Origin: Iodidimonas sp. SYSU 1G8
GTDB lineage: Bacteria > Pseudomonadota > Alphaproteobacteria > SMXS01
DNA: 64,000 bases
Reading direction: 5' to 3'
Assembly: GCF_039655775.1 (NCBI RefSeq)
Contig: NZ_JBBYXJ010000001.1
Span: 2,007,501 to 2,071,500, forward strand
The notes under the pieces are model-generated. The model had not been told where the DNA came from and searched no databases. It saw nothing but the letters and a program-made list of their open reading frames with translations. Positions 36,016 through 45,495 of the stretch are shown in pieces (the stretch's first letter is position 1; each line of letters begins with the position of its first letter). Both the position numbers and the translations under genes were made by a program.

Positions 36016-38108
36016 GGCGTCAACTGCGCCCAACCCGCATCCGGCTCGAACCTGGGACCATGGTGCGCCGCCAGATCCATCAGCTTGCGCACGATATCCT
36101 CGATTCCCTGGCTGCGCGCGTAATGAATGGGTCCGCCCCTGAATGGCGCGAAGCCCGCGCCGAAGATCATCGCCGCATCCAGCGCGTCTTCGTCCACCAC
36201 GACGCCGTCCCGCAGGCACGCCACGCAGGCATTGACCATCGGCAGGATCAGCCGGTCCGCCGCATCCGTCGGGGGATCGCCGGCCCTGCCCTTGCGGGGC
36301 TTCCCGTCGCGCCAGGTGTAGAAGCCCTTGCCCGTCTTCAATCCCAGCTCGCCGCGCTGGACCTTGTCGCGGAGCTTGTCGAGTCCGGGGGTGGTCGGCG
36401 TTCCCAGCTTGGCATGCAGCATCTCGGCCACGTCCAGGCAGATATCCAGCCCGACACGGTCGGCCAGTTCCACCGGCCCGACCGGCATGCCGAACTTCTC
36501 CGCGGCGGCGTCGATGGTGGCGCCGCTTGCGCCTTCGTGCAGCATGGCCATGGCTTCGGCCATGTAGGGCATCAGCGCCCGGTTGACCAGAAAGCCGGGT
36601 TCACTGGCCACCGGAACGGGCAGCTTGTCGATCTGGCGCACGAAGGATCGCGCGCGGCTGAAGGTCACATCGAACATCTCGCGATGGGCGACCACCTCGA
36701 CCAGCTCCATGCGCGAGACCGGATTGAAGAAGTGCAGGCCCACGAGGCGGCCCGGGTTGTGCAGTTCGCCACTCAGATCCTCGAGCGAGATACTGGAGGT
36801 ATTGGAGGCGAGCAGCGCGGACGCCTTCATCTTCGGTTCGATGGCGCGGTACAGGTCCCGCTTGATCTCCAGCTTCTCGGGTACCGCCTCGATGACCAGA
36901 TCGGCCTGCGCGACGCCATGGCCCTGCGGGTCCGGCACCAGCCGGTCCAGCGCGTCGCGGATGTCGATGCGGCTCATGTGACGCTTTTCATAAAGCGCCG
37001 CCGCCCGGCGCAGCGCGCCGCCGATGGCTTCAGGCTTCATGTCGGACAAGGTGACCCGGAGACCCTTGAGCGCGCACCACGCGGCGATGTCGCCGCCCAT
37101 GGCGCCGGCGCCGATCACATGCACATGGGCCAGGGGCCGCGAGGTGTCTCCCATCTTGCGCAGCGCCTCGCGCAGGAAGAACACGCGGATCAGGTTCTGC
37201 GCCGAGCGGGTCGCCAGCAGCGCCGCGAAACTCTTGATCTCCTCGTTGCGCATGGCGACGGGACGGTCGGCGAATTTCTCCCACAGGTCGATCAGCGCAT
37301 AGGGCGCGGGATAGTGCTCCTCGCGCGCGCGCTTCGCCGTCGCGGCGCGCATGCGTTTGGCCAGAAAGCCGCGCAGTGCCGGGAGCCGCTCGATCTTCGC
37401 CCGCAGCGAAGGTTGCGGCGGCTTGATCTCTCCGGCAATCGCGGCGGCGACGGCCGCGGCCACATGCCGCTCCTGGGTGACCACGTCGACGAGCCCGAGC
37501 GCCTTGGCACGCCCGGCATCGACGGACTTACCCGTGAGCATCAGGGTCATGGCCTCCACCGGCGCGATCAGGTTGACCGACCGCACGGTGCCGCCAAGAC
37601 CGGGATGCAGGCCCAGCAACACTTCGGGAAATCCCAGCTTCGCGCCATCGATGGCGATCCTGATCTTGCAGGCCAGCGCCAGTTCAAGGCCGCCGCCGAG
37701 GCAATGCCCATGGACGACGGCGAGGGTCGGCACGTTCAGTTCGGCGATGGCGTCGACGACCATGTGGCCCTGTCGCAGGCGCTGTTCGATCTCGTCCGGA
37801 TCATGCTTGCCGGCGAACTGCGCGACATCCGCCCCCGCGCAGAAACCGGCCTGCTTGGCCGATCTGATGACGATGCCCGCAGGCTTGTCGGGAAGAATGC
37901 GCCGCAGCACCTCGGCCAGTTCCGAGAGCACTTCCTCGTCGATGGTATTGACTGAGGCGCCCATCTTGTCGAACAGGACCCAGGCGATGTTCCTCTCGTC
38001 CAGGCCATAGCGCCAGTGGCGCAGGACCTGGCTGGACGCGCCCTCCAACCCCAATTCCATCTGGCGGGCGTCGAGCACCGCCATCGCACTCTTTGGCAGG
38101 GCGCGCAT
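36012..38108 (-). CDS. fadJ: Fatty acid oxidation bifunctional protein, FadJ/FadB-like
   Basis: A 698-residue fusion. The N-terminal crotonase domain (hydratase) contains GFCAGADVAQF, GHCLGGGLELALACKIRI and GFPEVLLGLHPGLGG; the C-terminal 3-hydroxyacyl-CoA dehydrogenase has the NAD motif VIGAGAMGG, SNTSSISLEDL, GLHFFNPVSRMELVEVV and two C-terminal helical repeats. It hydrates enoyl-CoA and oxidises 3-hydroxyacyl-CoA in the cytoplasm. The ATG at 38108 has GAGAGG 8 bp upstream; the ATG at 38114, overlapping the thiolase stop codon, is an alternative. It works with the thiolase and FadE products. Confidence 0.93.
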   Translation of the reverse strand: MRALPKSAMAVLDARQMELGLEGASSQVLRHWRYGLDERNIAWVLFDKMGASVNTIDEEVLSELAEVLRRILPDKPAGIVIRSAKQAGFCAGADVAQFAGKHDPDEIEQRLRQGHMVVDAIAELNVPTLAVVHGHCLGGGLELALACKIRIAIDGAKLGFPEVLLGLHPGLGGTVRSVNLIAPVEAMTLMLTGKSVDAGRAKALGLVDVVTQERHVAAAVAAAIAGEIKPPQPSLRAKIERLPALRGFLAKRMRAATAKRAREEHYPAPYALIDLWEKFADRPVAMRNEEIKSFAALLATRSAQNLIRVFFLREALRKMGDTSRPLAHVHVIGAGAMGGDIAAWCALKGLRVTLSDMKPEAIGGALRRAAALYEKRHMSRIDIRDALDRLVPDPQGHGVAQADLVIEAVPEKLEIKRDLYRAIEPKMKASALLASNTSSISLEDLSGELHNPGRLVGLHFFNPVSRMELVEVVAHREMFDVTFSRARSFVRQIDKLPVPVASEPGFLVNRALMPYMAEAMAMLHEGASGATIDAAAEKFGMPVGPVELADRVGLDICLDVAEMLHAKLGTPTTPGLDKLRDKVQRGELGLKTGKGFYTWRDGKPRKGRAGDPPTDAADRLILPMVNACVACLRDGVVVDEDALDAAMIFGAGFAPFRGGPIHYARSQGIEDIVRKLMDLAAHHGPRFEPDAGWAQLTP

Positions 38109-38110
38109 GG

Positions 38111-39394
38111 TCATATCCTCTCGATCAGCATGGCGCCGCCCTGGCCGCCGCCGATGCACTCGGTCGCGATCCCGCGCCGACCGCCCTGACGGTGCAGCGC
38201 GTTGACCAGATGGAGGACGATGCGGTTACCGCTGGCCCCGACCGGATGCCCGAGACTGATGGCGCCGCCATCGACGTTGAGCCGGTCGCGGTCGATCTCG
38301 CCCAGCGGTCCTTCCAGCCCAAGCACGGACTGACAGTAATCCGCGTCGGACCAGGCCGCCAGACAGGCGAGCACCTGCGCGGCGAACGCCTCGTTAAGCT
38401 CCCAGAGGTCGATGTCGGCAAGGCTCAGGTCGCGGCGCTTCATGATCTCGGTGGCGCAGAGCGTCGGCCCCAGACCCATGATGGAGGGATCGAGCCCCGA
38501 CCAGGCGCTGTCGAGAATGACCGCGCGCGGCTTCAGGCGGTATTTCTCCAGCGCCTCCTCGGACGCGAGCACCACCCAGGAGGCCCCATCGGTGATCTGC
38601 GAACTGTTGCCCGCCGTTACCTTGCCCCAGGGCCGCTCGAATACGGGCTTGAGGGATGAGAGCTTTTCCGCGGTGCTGTCGGGGCGAACGCCATCGTCCA
38701 GCTTGAACACCGTGCCGTCGCGCGCCATGGCCGGTTCCACCTCATCCTCCAGCCAGCCCTCATGCTGGGCCAGGGCAAGACGCCGGTGGCTTTCGGCCGC
38801 GTAGGCATCGGCCGCGGCACGGGACACCTCGAACAGATGGCCGACGATTTCGGCGGTCTGCCCCATGTTCAGATCGACGACGGGATCGGTCAGGCCGCGT
38901 TCGAGGCCAATCACCGGCTTGAGGAAGCGCGGACGGAATCCCGCCAGCGCCTTCAGGCGGTCGGGCACTGACCTGGCCGACATCAGGCCGCCGAACCATG
39001 CCGCCGCGTCCTGCCGGAACACCAGCGGCGCGTGGCTGAGGGATTCCGCGCCGCCCGCCAGGATCATGTCGGCATTCCCGGCCTCGATGGTCCGGAACGC
39101 GGTGTCGATCGATTGCATGCCGGAGCCGCAGTTGATCTGAACGGTGAACGCCGTCGTCGCGGCGTCCAGACCCAGGCGCAGCGCCGCGACCCGTGCCGGA
39201 TTCATCTCGTCGGCGATGACATTCACGCATCCGAGAACGACCTGATCGAACGCATCGCGCGGGACGTCGACGCGGTTCAGCAACGGCCGGCCGCACTGGA
39301 CCGCCAGATCGACGGGCGTGAACGGACCCGGCTTGCCGCGCACCTTGAGGAAGGGCGTCCGCGCGCCGTCGACGATATAGACCGGGCGCGCCAT
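38111..39394 (-). CDS. Acetyl-CoA C-acetyltransferase of the fad operon (FadI-like thiolase)
   Basis: A 427-residue thiolase with nucleophile Cys in INCGSGMQS (about residue 90), NEAFAAQ, SLGHPVGASG with the catalytic His, and CIGGGQGG near the C-terminus. It performs the last step of beta-oxidation. The ATG at 39394 shares its A with the fadE stop codon (TGATG), so translation is coupled. It is longer than the thiolase at 1220-2431 and belongs to the trifunctional-type (FadI) group. Confidence 0.93.
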   Translation of the reverse strand: MARPVYIVDGARTPFLKVRGKPGPFTPVDLAVQCGRPLLNRVDVPRDAFDQVVLGCVNVIADEMNPARVAALRLGLDAATTAFTVQINCGSGMQSIDTAFRTIEAGNADMILAGGAESLSHAPLVFRQDAAAWFGGLMSARSVPDRLKALAGFRPRFLKPVIGLERGLTDPVVDLNMGQTAEIVGHLFEVSRAAADAYAAESHRRLALAQHEGWLEDEVEPAMARDGTVFKLDDGVRPDSTAEKLSSLKPVFERPWGKVTAGNSSQITDGASWVVLASEEALEKYRLKPRAVILDSAWSGLDPSIMGLGPTLCATEIMKRRDLSLADIDLWELNEAFAAQVLACLAAWSDADYCQSVLGLEGPLGEIDRDRLNVDGGAISLGHPVGASGNRIVLHLVNALHRQGGRRGIATECIGGGQGGAMLIERI

Positions 39395-41661
39395 CAGCGG
39401 GCCGCCGCCGTCCGCCACGGCGCCTGCCGCTCGTCGGGAGCCTCGGGAACCCGGCCCGTCAGTTCCTCGGCTGAAAAGTCATCGACCGCGACCACGGCGG
39501 CGACGGCCTCGTTCATGGCGGTCACTAGATCCGCCTCCTGCTGCGTGATCGCTCCCTGCGCCAGCGCCTGATCCAGATCGCGCAGCTTGGCCCGGCGCAT
39601 CCCGGCGAGCACCGGCTCGGCCTCCAGGGTGAGCGCGAAGGCCCGGTCGAGCAGCGCCAGGCCATCGCCCTCCCGGCCATGATGGAGGCCGGCAACGAGG
39701 CGCTCGCGCGCCTCGGAAGGCGCCAGCAGCAGGTCGGCGCACCGGCGCGCCAGCGCGTCGCTCGGTCCATGCCGGGCCGGGCCGAAGGGCTGCACCGCCA
39801 CCTTGAGCAGCGCGGCGGCCGGACGATTCGGCAGGTTCGCGAACACATCGGCGAACAGCGTCTCGATGGTGGTCGCCCCCGACGCCATGCAGTAGTCCAC
39901 CAGCGGCAGATCCGCCTCGTTTCGGCCTTCATCCTCCCAGCGCTTGAGGCACGCCGAGAGCAGGTAGAGTTCGGCGAGGATATCGCCGAGACGCGCGGAC
40001 AGCATCTCGCGCCGCTTCAGCGCGCCGCCCAGGGTCATCAGGGCGAGATCGGCCGTCAGGGCAAAACCGGCGGCATAGCGGCCGAGCTGCTTGTAGTGAT
40101 GGCTGACCGCACCGGCATCCGGGGCAGGCGATGACGCGCCGCCGGTCCAGGCCCGGCCCAGGGCGCGGAAGAAGGTCGCCGTGCTGTGGCCCAGATGTTT
40201 CCAGAAGACCTTGTCGAAAGCGTCCAGCCCGGCGTCACCGTCCTCGACCTGCAACGCCGCCATCTCGTCCAGAAGATAGGGGTGACAGCGGATGGCCCCC
40301 TGGCCGAAGACGATCAGGCTGCGGGTCAGGATGTTCGCGCCCTCGACGGTGATGCCGACGGGCACGGCCTTGTAGAAATTGCCCAGATAGTTGAGCGGTC
40401 CATCGATCACCGCCTTGCCGGCGTGGATGTCCATGGCGTCATTGGCCGACACGCGCATGCGCTCGGTGGCGTGAAGCTTCATGATCCCCGAGATCACCGA
40501 CGGCTTGTGTCCGGCATCCAGCGCCGCGCAGGTCATCCGCCGCGCCCCATCGAGCAGGTAGGCATTGCCGGCCAGCCGGGCCAGCCGTTCCTGGATCCCC
40601 TCGAACTGGCCGATCGGAATGCCGAACTGCTGCCGGACCCGGGCATAGGCGCCGCTGGTATGCGCCGAGAAAGCGGCGCCCGCCGCCGACAGCGACGGCA
40701 GCGAGATACCGCGCCCCGCCGCCAGCGCGCTCATCAGCATCTTCCAGCCCTTGCCCGCCTGTTCCGCGCCGCCGATGACGTGATCCATGGGAATGAAGAC
40801 GTCGCGGCCCCAGTTCGGGCCGTTTTGGAACATCTGCCCGGACGGGATGTGGCGCCGGCCGATCTCGACGCCGGGGGTGTCGGTCGGCACCAGCGCCACC
40901 GTGATCCCCAGCTCCGGCACGTCGCCCAGCAGACCGTCCGGATCGTCCAGGTTGAACGCCAGGCCGAGCACGGACGCGACGGGCCCGAGCGTGATGTACC
41001 GCTTGTGCCAGTTCAGCCGGATGCCCAGAACCTCCTGTCCCTGATGCAGGCCGCGGCAGACCACGCCCCGGTCGATCATGGACGCGGCGTCCGATCCCGC
41101 CTCCGGGCTGGTGAGCCCGAAGCACGGAATTTCCTCGCCCGACGCCAGACGCGGCAGCCAGTAGTCGCGCTGCGCGTCGGTGCCGAACTGCATCAGAAGC
41201 TCGCCCGGACCGAGGGAGTTGGGCACCATCACCGTCACCGCCGCCACGACGGAACGGGTCGAGATCGTGCGCACCACCTCGGAATGGGCGAATGCCGAAA
41301 ACCCCAGGCCGCCATACTGCTTCGGAATGATCATGCCGAAAAACCGCTGCGCCTTGATGAAGGCCCAGACCTCGGGCGGCAGGTCGCGCCATTCCCAGTT
41401 GATACGCCAGTCGTCGAGCATGTCGCACAGCTCGCGCACCGGACCGTCCAGAAAGGCCTTTTCCTCGTCGGTTAGCCGCGCCGGTGCGGTAGCCAGCAGC
41501 CTGCTCCAGTCGGGATTGCCGGTAAACAGGTCCGCGTCCCACCACGTGTCGCCGGCCTCGAGCGCCTCGCGTTCGGTCGCCGACATGGCCGGTAACACGC
41601 CGCGGGCCCAGTCGAATATGGGCCGCGTGAGCAATCTGCGGCGTAGTGATCTTAAAGCCAT
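39394..41661 (-). CDS. fadE: Acyl-CoA dehydrogenase FadE
   Basis: A 755-residue long acyl-CoA dehydrogenase of the FadE type. It has PKQYGGLGFSAFAHSEVVR, CFGLTSPEAGSDA (FAD/substrate loop), NWHKRYITLGP, GRGISLPSLSAAG and the extended C-terminal domain (about 250 residues, DUF1974-like) that separates FadE from short ACADs. It introduces the first double bond in acyl-CoA. It is first in the operon fadE-thiolase-fadJ-hydrolase. The start at 41661 has AGGA upstream. The egtB gene is divergent. Confidence 0.93.
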   Translation of the reverse strand: MALRSLRRRLLTRPIFDWARGVLPAMSATEREALEAGDTWWDADLFTGNPDWSRLLATAPARLTDEEKAFLDGPVRELCDMLDDWRINWEWRDLPPEVWAFIKAQRFFGMIIPKQYGGLGFSAFAHSEVVRTISTRSVVAAVTVMVPNSLGPGELLMQFGTDAQRDYWLPRLASGEEIPCFGLTSPEAGSDAASMIDRGVVCRGLHQGQEVLGIRLNWHKRYITLGPVASVLGLAFNLDDPDGLLGDVPELGITVALVPTDTPGVEIGRRHIPSGQMFQNGPNWGRDVFIPMDHVIGGAEQAGKGWKMLMSALAAGRGISLPSLSAAGAAFSAHTSGAYARVRQQFGIPIGQFEGIQERLARLAGNAYLLDGARRMTCAALDAGHKPSVISGIMKLHATERMRVSANDAMDIHAGKAVIDGPLNYLGNFYKAVPVGITVEGANILTRSLIVFGQGAIRCHPYLLDEMAALQVEDGDAGLDAFDKVFWKHLGHSTATFFRALGRAWTGGASSPAPDAGAVSHHYKQLGRYAAGFALTADLALMTLGGALKRREMLSARLGDILAELYLLSACLKRWEDEGRNEADLPLVDYCMASGATTIETLFADVFANLPNRPAAALLKVAVQPFGPARHGPSDALARRCADLLLAPSEARERLVAGLHHGREGDGLALLDRAFALTLEAEPVLAGMRRAKLRDLDQALAQGAITQQEADLVTAMNEAVAAVVAVDDFSAEELTGRVPEAPDERQAPWRTAAAR

Positions 41662-41849
41662 GGTATCGTCCTGTGGGAGGCTGCTGATTTGTGAACGGCA
41701 ACGCGCCGCCCTTGTTCCGCCCCCAAGCGCATCCATTAGGCCAGGATATAGGAGGCAAAACCGGCAAAGTAGAGGGAACCGAACCGGTAAGAGCGCGTTT
41801 TTCAGACAATCCATGCCAGCCGGGGCAGGTTGGCAAGCAGGGGATCATC

Positions 41850-43133
41850 GTGACCATCCAGTTACCCAAGGCCGCGGAGCCTGACGACCATCCTACTGTG
41901 TCATCGGCATTGCGGGATGCTTATGCCCAGGTCCGTGAGACCAGCGTGGCGCTGGCGGCGCCGCTCGCGCCCGAGGATCAGGTGCTGCAGAGCATGCCCG
42001 ACGCCAGCCCGACCAAATGGCATCTGGCCCACACCTCCTGGTTCTTCGAAACCTTCCTGCTGAAGCCCCGCCTCGACGGCTATCGCCCGATCGACGAGCG
42101 GTACGATTACCTCTTCAACTCCTATTACCAGCAGATCGGAGCGCAGTTCCCGCGCGCCCGGCGCGGCCTCTTGTCCCGACCGACCGTTGATCAGGTGCTT
42201 GACTACCGCGCCCATGTGGACGACGCCATGCAGGCGCTCATCGCGCGCGAGGGCGACGACGTGGCGGACCTCGTCACGCTCGGGCTCAACCACGAGCAAC
42301 AGCACCAGGAGCTGCTCGTCACCGACATCAAGCACCTCCTCGCCATCAACCCCCTGGCGCCCGCGCCCTACGGGCCGGCTCTCGCCCTCGCCCAGGACGC
42401 GCCGCCCCTGCACTGGATCGATTTCGACGGCGGCCTGCGCGAGATCGGCTTCCACGGCAACGGCTTCGCCTTCGACAACGAAGGCCCCCGCCACCGCCAG
42501 CACCTCGAAGCCTTCGCCCTGGCCTCGCGGCCGGTGACCAATGGCGAGTTCATCGCCTTCATGGACGCCGGCGGCTACGCCGATCCCGCGCTCTGGCTGT
42601 CCGAGGGATGGGCCAGGGTCCAGGCGGAAGGCTGGACGGCGCCGCTCTACTGGGAACCCGCCGCGACGGGCTGGACCCGGTACACCCTGCACGGCCGCCT
42701 GCCGGTCGACCCGGCCGCGCCGGTCTGTCATGTCAGCTATTACGAGGCCGCCGCCTATGCCGCTTGGGCGGGGTGCCGCCTGCCCACGGAGGCCGAATGG
42801 GAAGTCGCCGCGTCCGGCGCGCCCGTGGAGGGGCATTTCCTCGATATCGCCCGGCTGGAGCCGTCGGCCTGCGGCGGAACCGGGGCGAAATTGTGGCAGA
42901 TATATGGCGATGTGTGGGAATGGACCGCCAGCGCCTATTCCGCCTATCCGCGATATCGGCCGGCCGCTGGCGCCATCGGCGAGTACAATGGCAAGTTCAT
43001 GAGCAACCAGATGGTGCTGCGCGGCGGCAGCTGCGCCACGCCCGCGGGCCACATCCGGCCGAGCTACCGCAATTTCTTTCCGCCCGACACGCGCTGGCAA
43101 TATTCCGGCATCAGGCTGGCACAGGACAGGTGA
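41850..43133 (+). CDS. egtB: Ergothioneine biosynthesis protein EgtB
   Basis: A 427-residue non-haem iron sulfoxide synthase. The N-terminal DinB-like domain carries the iron ligands His61 (WHLAHTSWFFE) and His148, His152 (NHEQQHQELL); the C-terminal formylglycine-generating-enzyme-like domain has RPVTNGEFIAFM, RLPTEAEWE and LRGGSCATPAGHIRPSYRNFF. It joins cysteine or gamma-glutamylcysteine to hercynine with oxygen. The GTG start at 41850 follows AGGGGA at good spacing. egtD follows 3 bp later. The fadE gene is divergent, sharing a 188-bp promoter region. Confidence 0.93.
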   Translation: MTIQLPKAAEPDDHPTVSSALRDAYAQVRETSVALAAPLAPEDQVLQSMPDASPTKWHLAHTSWFFETFLLKPRLDGYRPIDERYDYLFNSYYQQIGAQFPRARRGLLSRPTVDQVLDYRAHVDDAMQALIAREGDDVADLVTLGLNHEQQHQELLVTDIKHLLAINPLAPAPYGPALALAQDAPPLHWIDFDGGLREIGFHGNGFAFDNEGPRHRQHLEAFALASRPVTNGEFIAFMDAGGYADPALWLSEGWARVQAEGWTAPLYWEPAATGWTRYTLHGRLPVDPAAPVCHVSYYEAAAYAAWAGCRLPTEAEWEVAASGAPVEGHFLDIARLEPSACGGTGAKLWQIYGDVWEWTASAYSAYPRYRPAAGAIGEYNGKFMSNQMVLRGGSCATPAGHIRPSYRNFFPPDTRWQYSGIRLAQDR

Positions 43134-43136
43134 CCC

Positions 43137-44159
43137 ATGGACAAAAGTGAAAACCTTTTGGGATCAGACACTTCCGCCGGCATGCGCTTGCGGGGCGGCG
43201 AACCGGCCTTCATGATTGACCGCCACCCGCCAAAGGACGATTTCGCCGCCGACGTGCTGAACGGCCTGAGCCGGTCGCAGAAGTGGATCCCCCCGAAATA
43301 TTTCTACGACGCCCGCGGCTCCCGCCTGTTCGAGGACATCTGCGCCACGCCGGAATACTACGTCACCCGCACCGAACTAAAGCTGCTCTCGGACGTCGGC
43401 CCGGACATCGCCACCATCACCGGCCGCGACGCGACCGTCATCGAGTTCGGCAGCGGCTCCGACGCGAAGATCCGGCGCCTGCTGGACGCTTTGCGCGCGC
43501 CCTGCGCCTATGTGGCCATCGACATCAGCCGCGACGCGCTGGAACGGGCGGTGGAAGACCTGGCACGCGACTATGACGGGCTGACGGTCGGCGGCATCTG
43601 CGCCGATTTCGGCACGCCGGTCGAGCTGCCGGACGAGGCCCTGAACGGGTGCGGCAAGCGGCTTGGCTTCTTTCCCGGCTCGACCATCGGCAACATGGAC
43701 CGCCCGGTGGCGCGGCGCTTCCTCGCACGCGTGCGGGAAATGTTCCAGCCCGGCGACGGCTTCCTGATCGGCGTCGATCTGCGCAAGGACCGGGATATTC
43801 TCGAGCCGGCCTACAATGACGCGTCCGGCGTGACCGCCGAATTCAACCTGAACGTCCTGCACCGCATCAACCGCGAACTGGGCGGCACCATCGATATCGG
43901 CACGTTCCGCCACGACGCCTACTACAACGAGGACGAAGGCCGGATCGAGATGCATCTGCGCGCCATGGAGGACACCTCGTTCAGGGTTGCGGACACGCCC
44001 TTCTCCATGCGCCGCGGCGAGACCATCCACACTGAAAATTCCTACAAATACGCCATTCCGGAATTCGTCGAGGCGGCGGAAGCCGCCGGCTTCTGGGTCG
44101 TCCAGAGCTGGCAGGACAAGCGGTCGCTGTTCAGCCTCCACTACCTGACCGCCGTCTGA
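43137..44159 (+). CDS. egtD: L-histidine N-alpha-methyltransferase EgtD
   Basis: A 340-residue SAM-dependent methyltransferase that trimethylates histidine to hercynine. It has the DUF2260 features GLSRSQKWIPPKYFYDARGS, EYYVTRTE, VIEFGSGSDAKIRRLL (SAM loop), FFPGSTIGNM and IHTENSYKY. With EgtB upstream it makes the two core steps of ergothioneine synthesis; egtC/egtE are not in the window. The ATG at 43137 has AGGTGA upstream and is 3 bp past the egtB stop codon. Confidence 0.94.
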   Translation: MDKSENLLGSDTSAGMRLRGGEPAFMIDRHPPKDDFAADVLNGLSRSQKWIPPKYFYDARGSRLFEDICATPEYYVTRTELKLLSDVGPDIATITGRDATVIEFGSGSDAKIRRLLDALRAPCAYVAIDISRDALERAVEDLARDYDGLTVGGICADFGTPVELPDEALNGCGKRLGFFPGSTIGNMDRPVARRFLARVREMFQPGDGFLIGVDLRKDRDILEPAYNDASGVTAEFNLNVLHRINRELGGTIDIGTFRHDAYYNEDEGRIEMHLRAMEDTSFRVADTPFSMRRGETIHTENSYKYAIPEFVEAAEAAGFWVVQSWQDKRSLFSLHYLTAV

Positions 44160-44160
44160 A

Positions 44161-44185
44161 GGAACAAAGCCGCGCCTGCCCGGTT
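44161..44185 (+). promoter_or_regulatory. EcfG-type (general stress sigma) promoter before the SDR gene
   Basis: GGAAC at 44161-44165, a 16-bp spacer and GGTT at 44182-44185. The alphaproteobacterial EcfG consensus is GGAAC-N16/17-CGTT, so one base of the -10 element differs. It begins 1 bp after the egtD stop codon and ends 28 bp before the SDR start codon. Confidence 0.5.
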
Positions 44186-44213
44186 GTTTGGATAAACCGA
44201 GCAGGAGCAGACC

Positions 44214-45071
44214 ATGACGGATGATCACGGCGGCAAGCCCGCGCAGCATCAGGACCATCAGCCCGGCGACGAACGGGCGATGCACCCCAGGCCGCGCTAT
44301 GAACCGCGCTTTCCGGGCGCCGGCCGGCTCGAGGGCAAGGTCGCGCTGATCACCGGCGGCGACAGCGGCATCGGCCGGGCCGTGGCGGTCTTGTTCGCGC
44401 GCGAAGGCGCGCGGATCGCCATCGTCTACCTGGAAGAGACCGAGGATGCGCGGGTCACCCAGGACATCGTCGAGGCGGAAGGCAGCGAATGCTTCACCAT
44501 CGAGGGCGATGTCGGCGATCCGGCGTTCTGCTGCCATGCGGCCGAGCAGGTCGCGCAGCGCTTCGGGCGTCTCGACGTGCTCGTGAACAACGCCGCCGAA
44601 CAGCACGAGCAGGATGACGTACGCGACATTTCCCCGGCGCAGCTCGACCGCACGTTCCGGACCAATGTCTATGGCTACTTCTTCATGACCCAGGCGGCGC
44701 TCGATCACATGCGGGACGGCGCTGCCATCGTGAACACCGCCTCGATAACAGCCTATCGCGGCAGCGATCACCTGATGGATTACGCCTCGACGCGCGGTGC
44801 CGTGGTGGCGTTCACCCGATCACTGGCGAAATCCCTGGCCGAGCGCCGGATCCGGGTCAACGGGGTGGCGCCGGGACCGATTTGGACGCCGCTGATCCCG
44901 GCCAGTTTCGATGGCGACCAGGTCGCGGAATTCGGGACCAGCACGCCGATGGGTCGCCCGGGAGAGCCCAACGAGGTCGCGCCGTGTCATCTGTTTCTCG
45001 CCTGCGAGGATTCCAGCTACATGACCGGCCAGGTCCTGCACCCCAATGGCGGCGACCTGATGGTCAGCTAA
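44214..45071 (+). CDS. SDR family oxidoreductase, general-stress type (YghA-like)
   Basis: A 285-residue short-chain dehydrogenase. An N-terminal polar tail (about 35 residues with many Gln, His and Pro) precedes the Rossmann fold, as in YghA/YdaD stress dehydrogenases. TGGDSGIG is the nucleotide motif, NNAAEQ the central motif and the catalytic Ser is in NTASI. The active-site YxxxK reads Tyr-Ala-Ser-Thr-Arg (YASTRGA), with Arg in place of Lys. Whether it remains catalytic is open. The promoter upstream is EcfG-like. The substrate is unknown. Confidence 0.88.
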   Translation: MTDDHGGKPAQHQDHQPGDERAMHPRPRYEPRFPGAGRLEGKVALITGGDSGIGRAVAVLFAREGARIAIVYLEETEDARVTQDIVEAEGSECFTIEGDVGDPAFCCHAAEQVAQRFGRLDVLVNNAAEQHEQDDVRDISPAQLDRTFRTNVYGYFFMTQAALDHMRDGAAIVNTASITAYRGSDHLMDYASTRGAVVAFTRSLAKSLAERRIRVNGVAPGPIWTPLIPASFDGDQVAEFGTSTPMGRPGEPNEVAPCHLFLACEDSSYMTGQVLHPNGGDLMVS

Positions 45072-45077
45072 GCCTTC

Positions 45078-45102
45078 GGAACAGTCTTTTTGCCGGCACG
45101 TT
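45078..45102 (+). promoter_or_regulatory. EcfG-type promoter before the KGG-type gene
   Basis: GGAAC at 45078-45082, exactly 16 bp, then CGTT at 45099-45102: a perfect match to the EcfG consensus. It lies between the SDR stop codon and the next gene, with the start codon 37 bp further on. Confidence 0.72.
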
Positions 45103-45138
45103 GCAGGTTCACCGTGCATCAAAGACAGGAGACGGATC

Positions 45139-45450
45139 ATGCCTCGCGGTGACAAGTCAGCCTATACGGACAAGCAGAAGCGCAAGGCCGAGCATATCGA
45201 GGAAAGTTACGAGAATCGGGGCGTCGGCAAGGAAGAGGCCGAGAAGCGCGCCTGGGCAACCGTCAACAAGGAAAGCGGCGGCGGCAACAAGAGTGGCTCG
45301 GGCCGGGGCAAGGCCGATACCCACGAGGCCGCGCGCAAGGGCGGGCGGAAGGGCGGCGAAGCCTCGGCGTCACGCTCGGCGGAGGAACGCTCCGCCTCGG
45401 CGCGCAAGGCGGCCGCGACCCGCAAGCGGAATCAGGAAAAATCCGCCTGA
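45139..45450 (+). CDS. Small basic Lys/Gly-rich stress protein (often annotated plasmid stabilisation)
   Basis: A 103-residue, very charged, low-complexity protein. The N-terminal half (DKSAYTDKQKRKAEHIEES, then GVGKEEAEKRAWATVNKESGG) is the conserved part of a family often labelled 'plasmid stabilisation protein', and the C-terminal half has KGG-like repeats (ARKGGRKGGEA). No toxin or antitoxin fold is visible, so the common name is probably misleading; disorder and stress induction fit better. AGGAGA precedes the ATG and a perfect EcfG-type promoter lies upstream. Confidence 0.8.
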   Translation: MPRGDKSAYTDKQKRKAEHIEESYENRGVGKEEAEKRAWATVNKESGGGNKSGSGRGKADTHEAARKGGRKGGEASASRSAEERSASARKAAATRKRNQEKSA

Positions 45451-45495
45451 CGCCGCCCTCGCCCGGCGAGAGCGGCGCCCAGCCGGGTCAGGCGG

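Noticed and set aside
45139-45450. Toxin-antitoxin or plasmid stabilisation function suggested by the usual family name
   Set aside because: No toxin or antitoxin domain or partner gene is visible; composition and promoter fit a stress protein.
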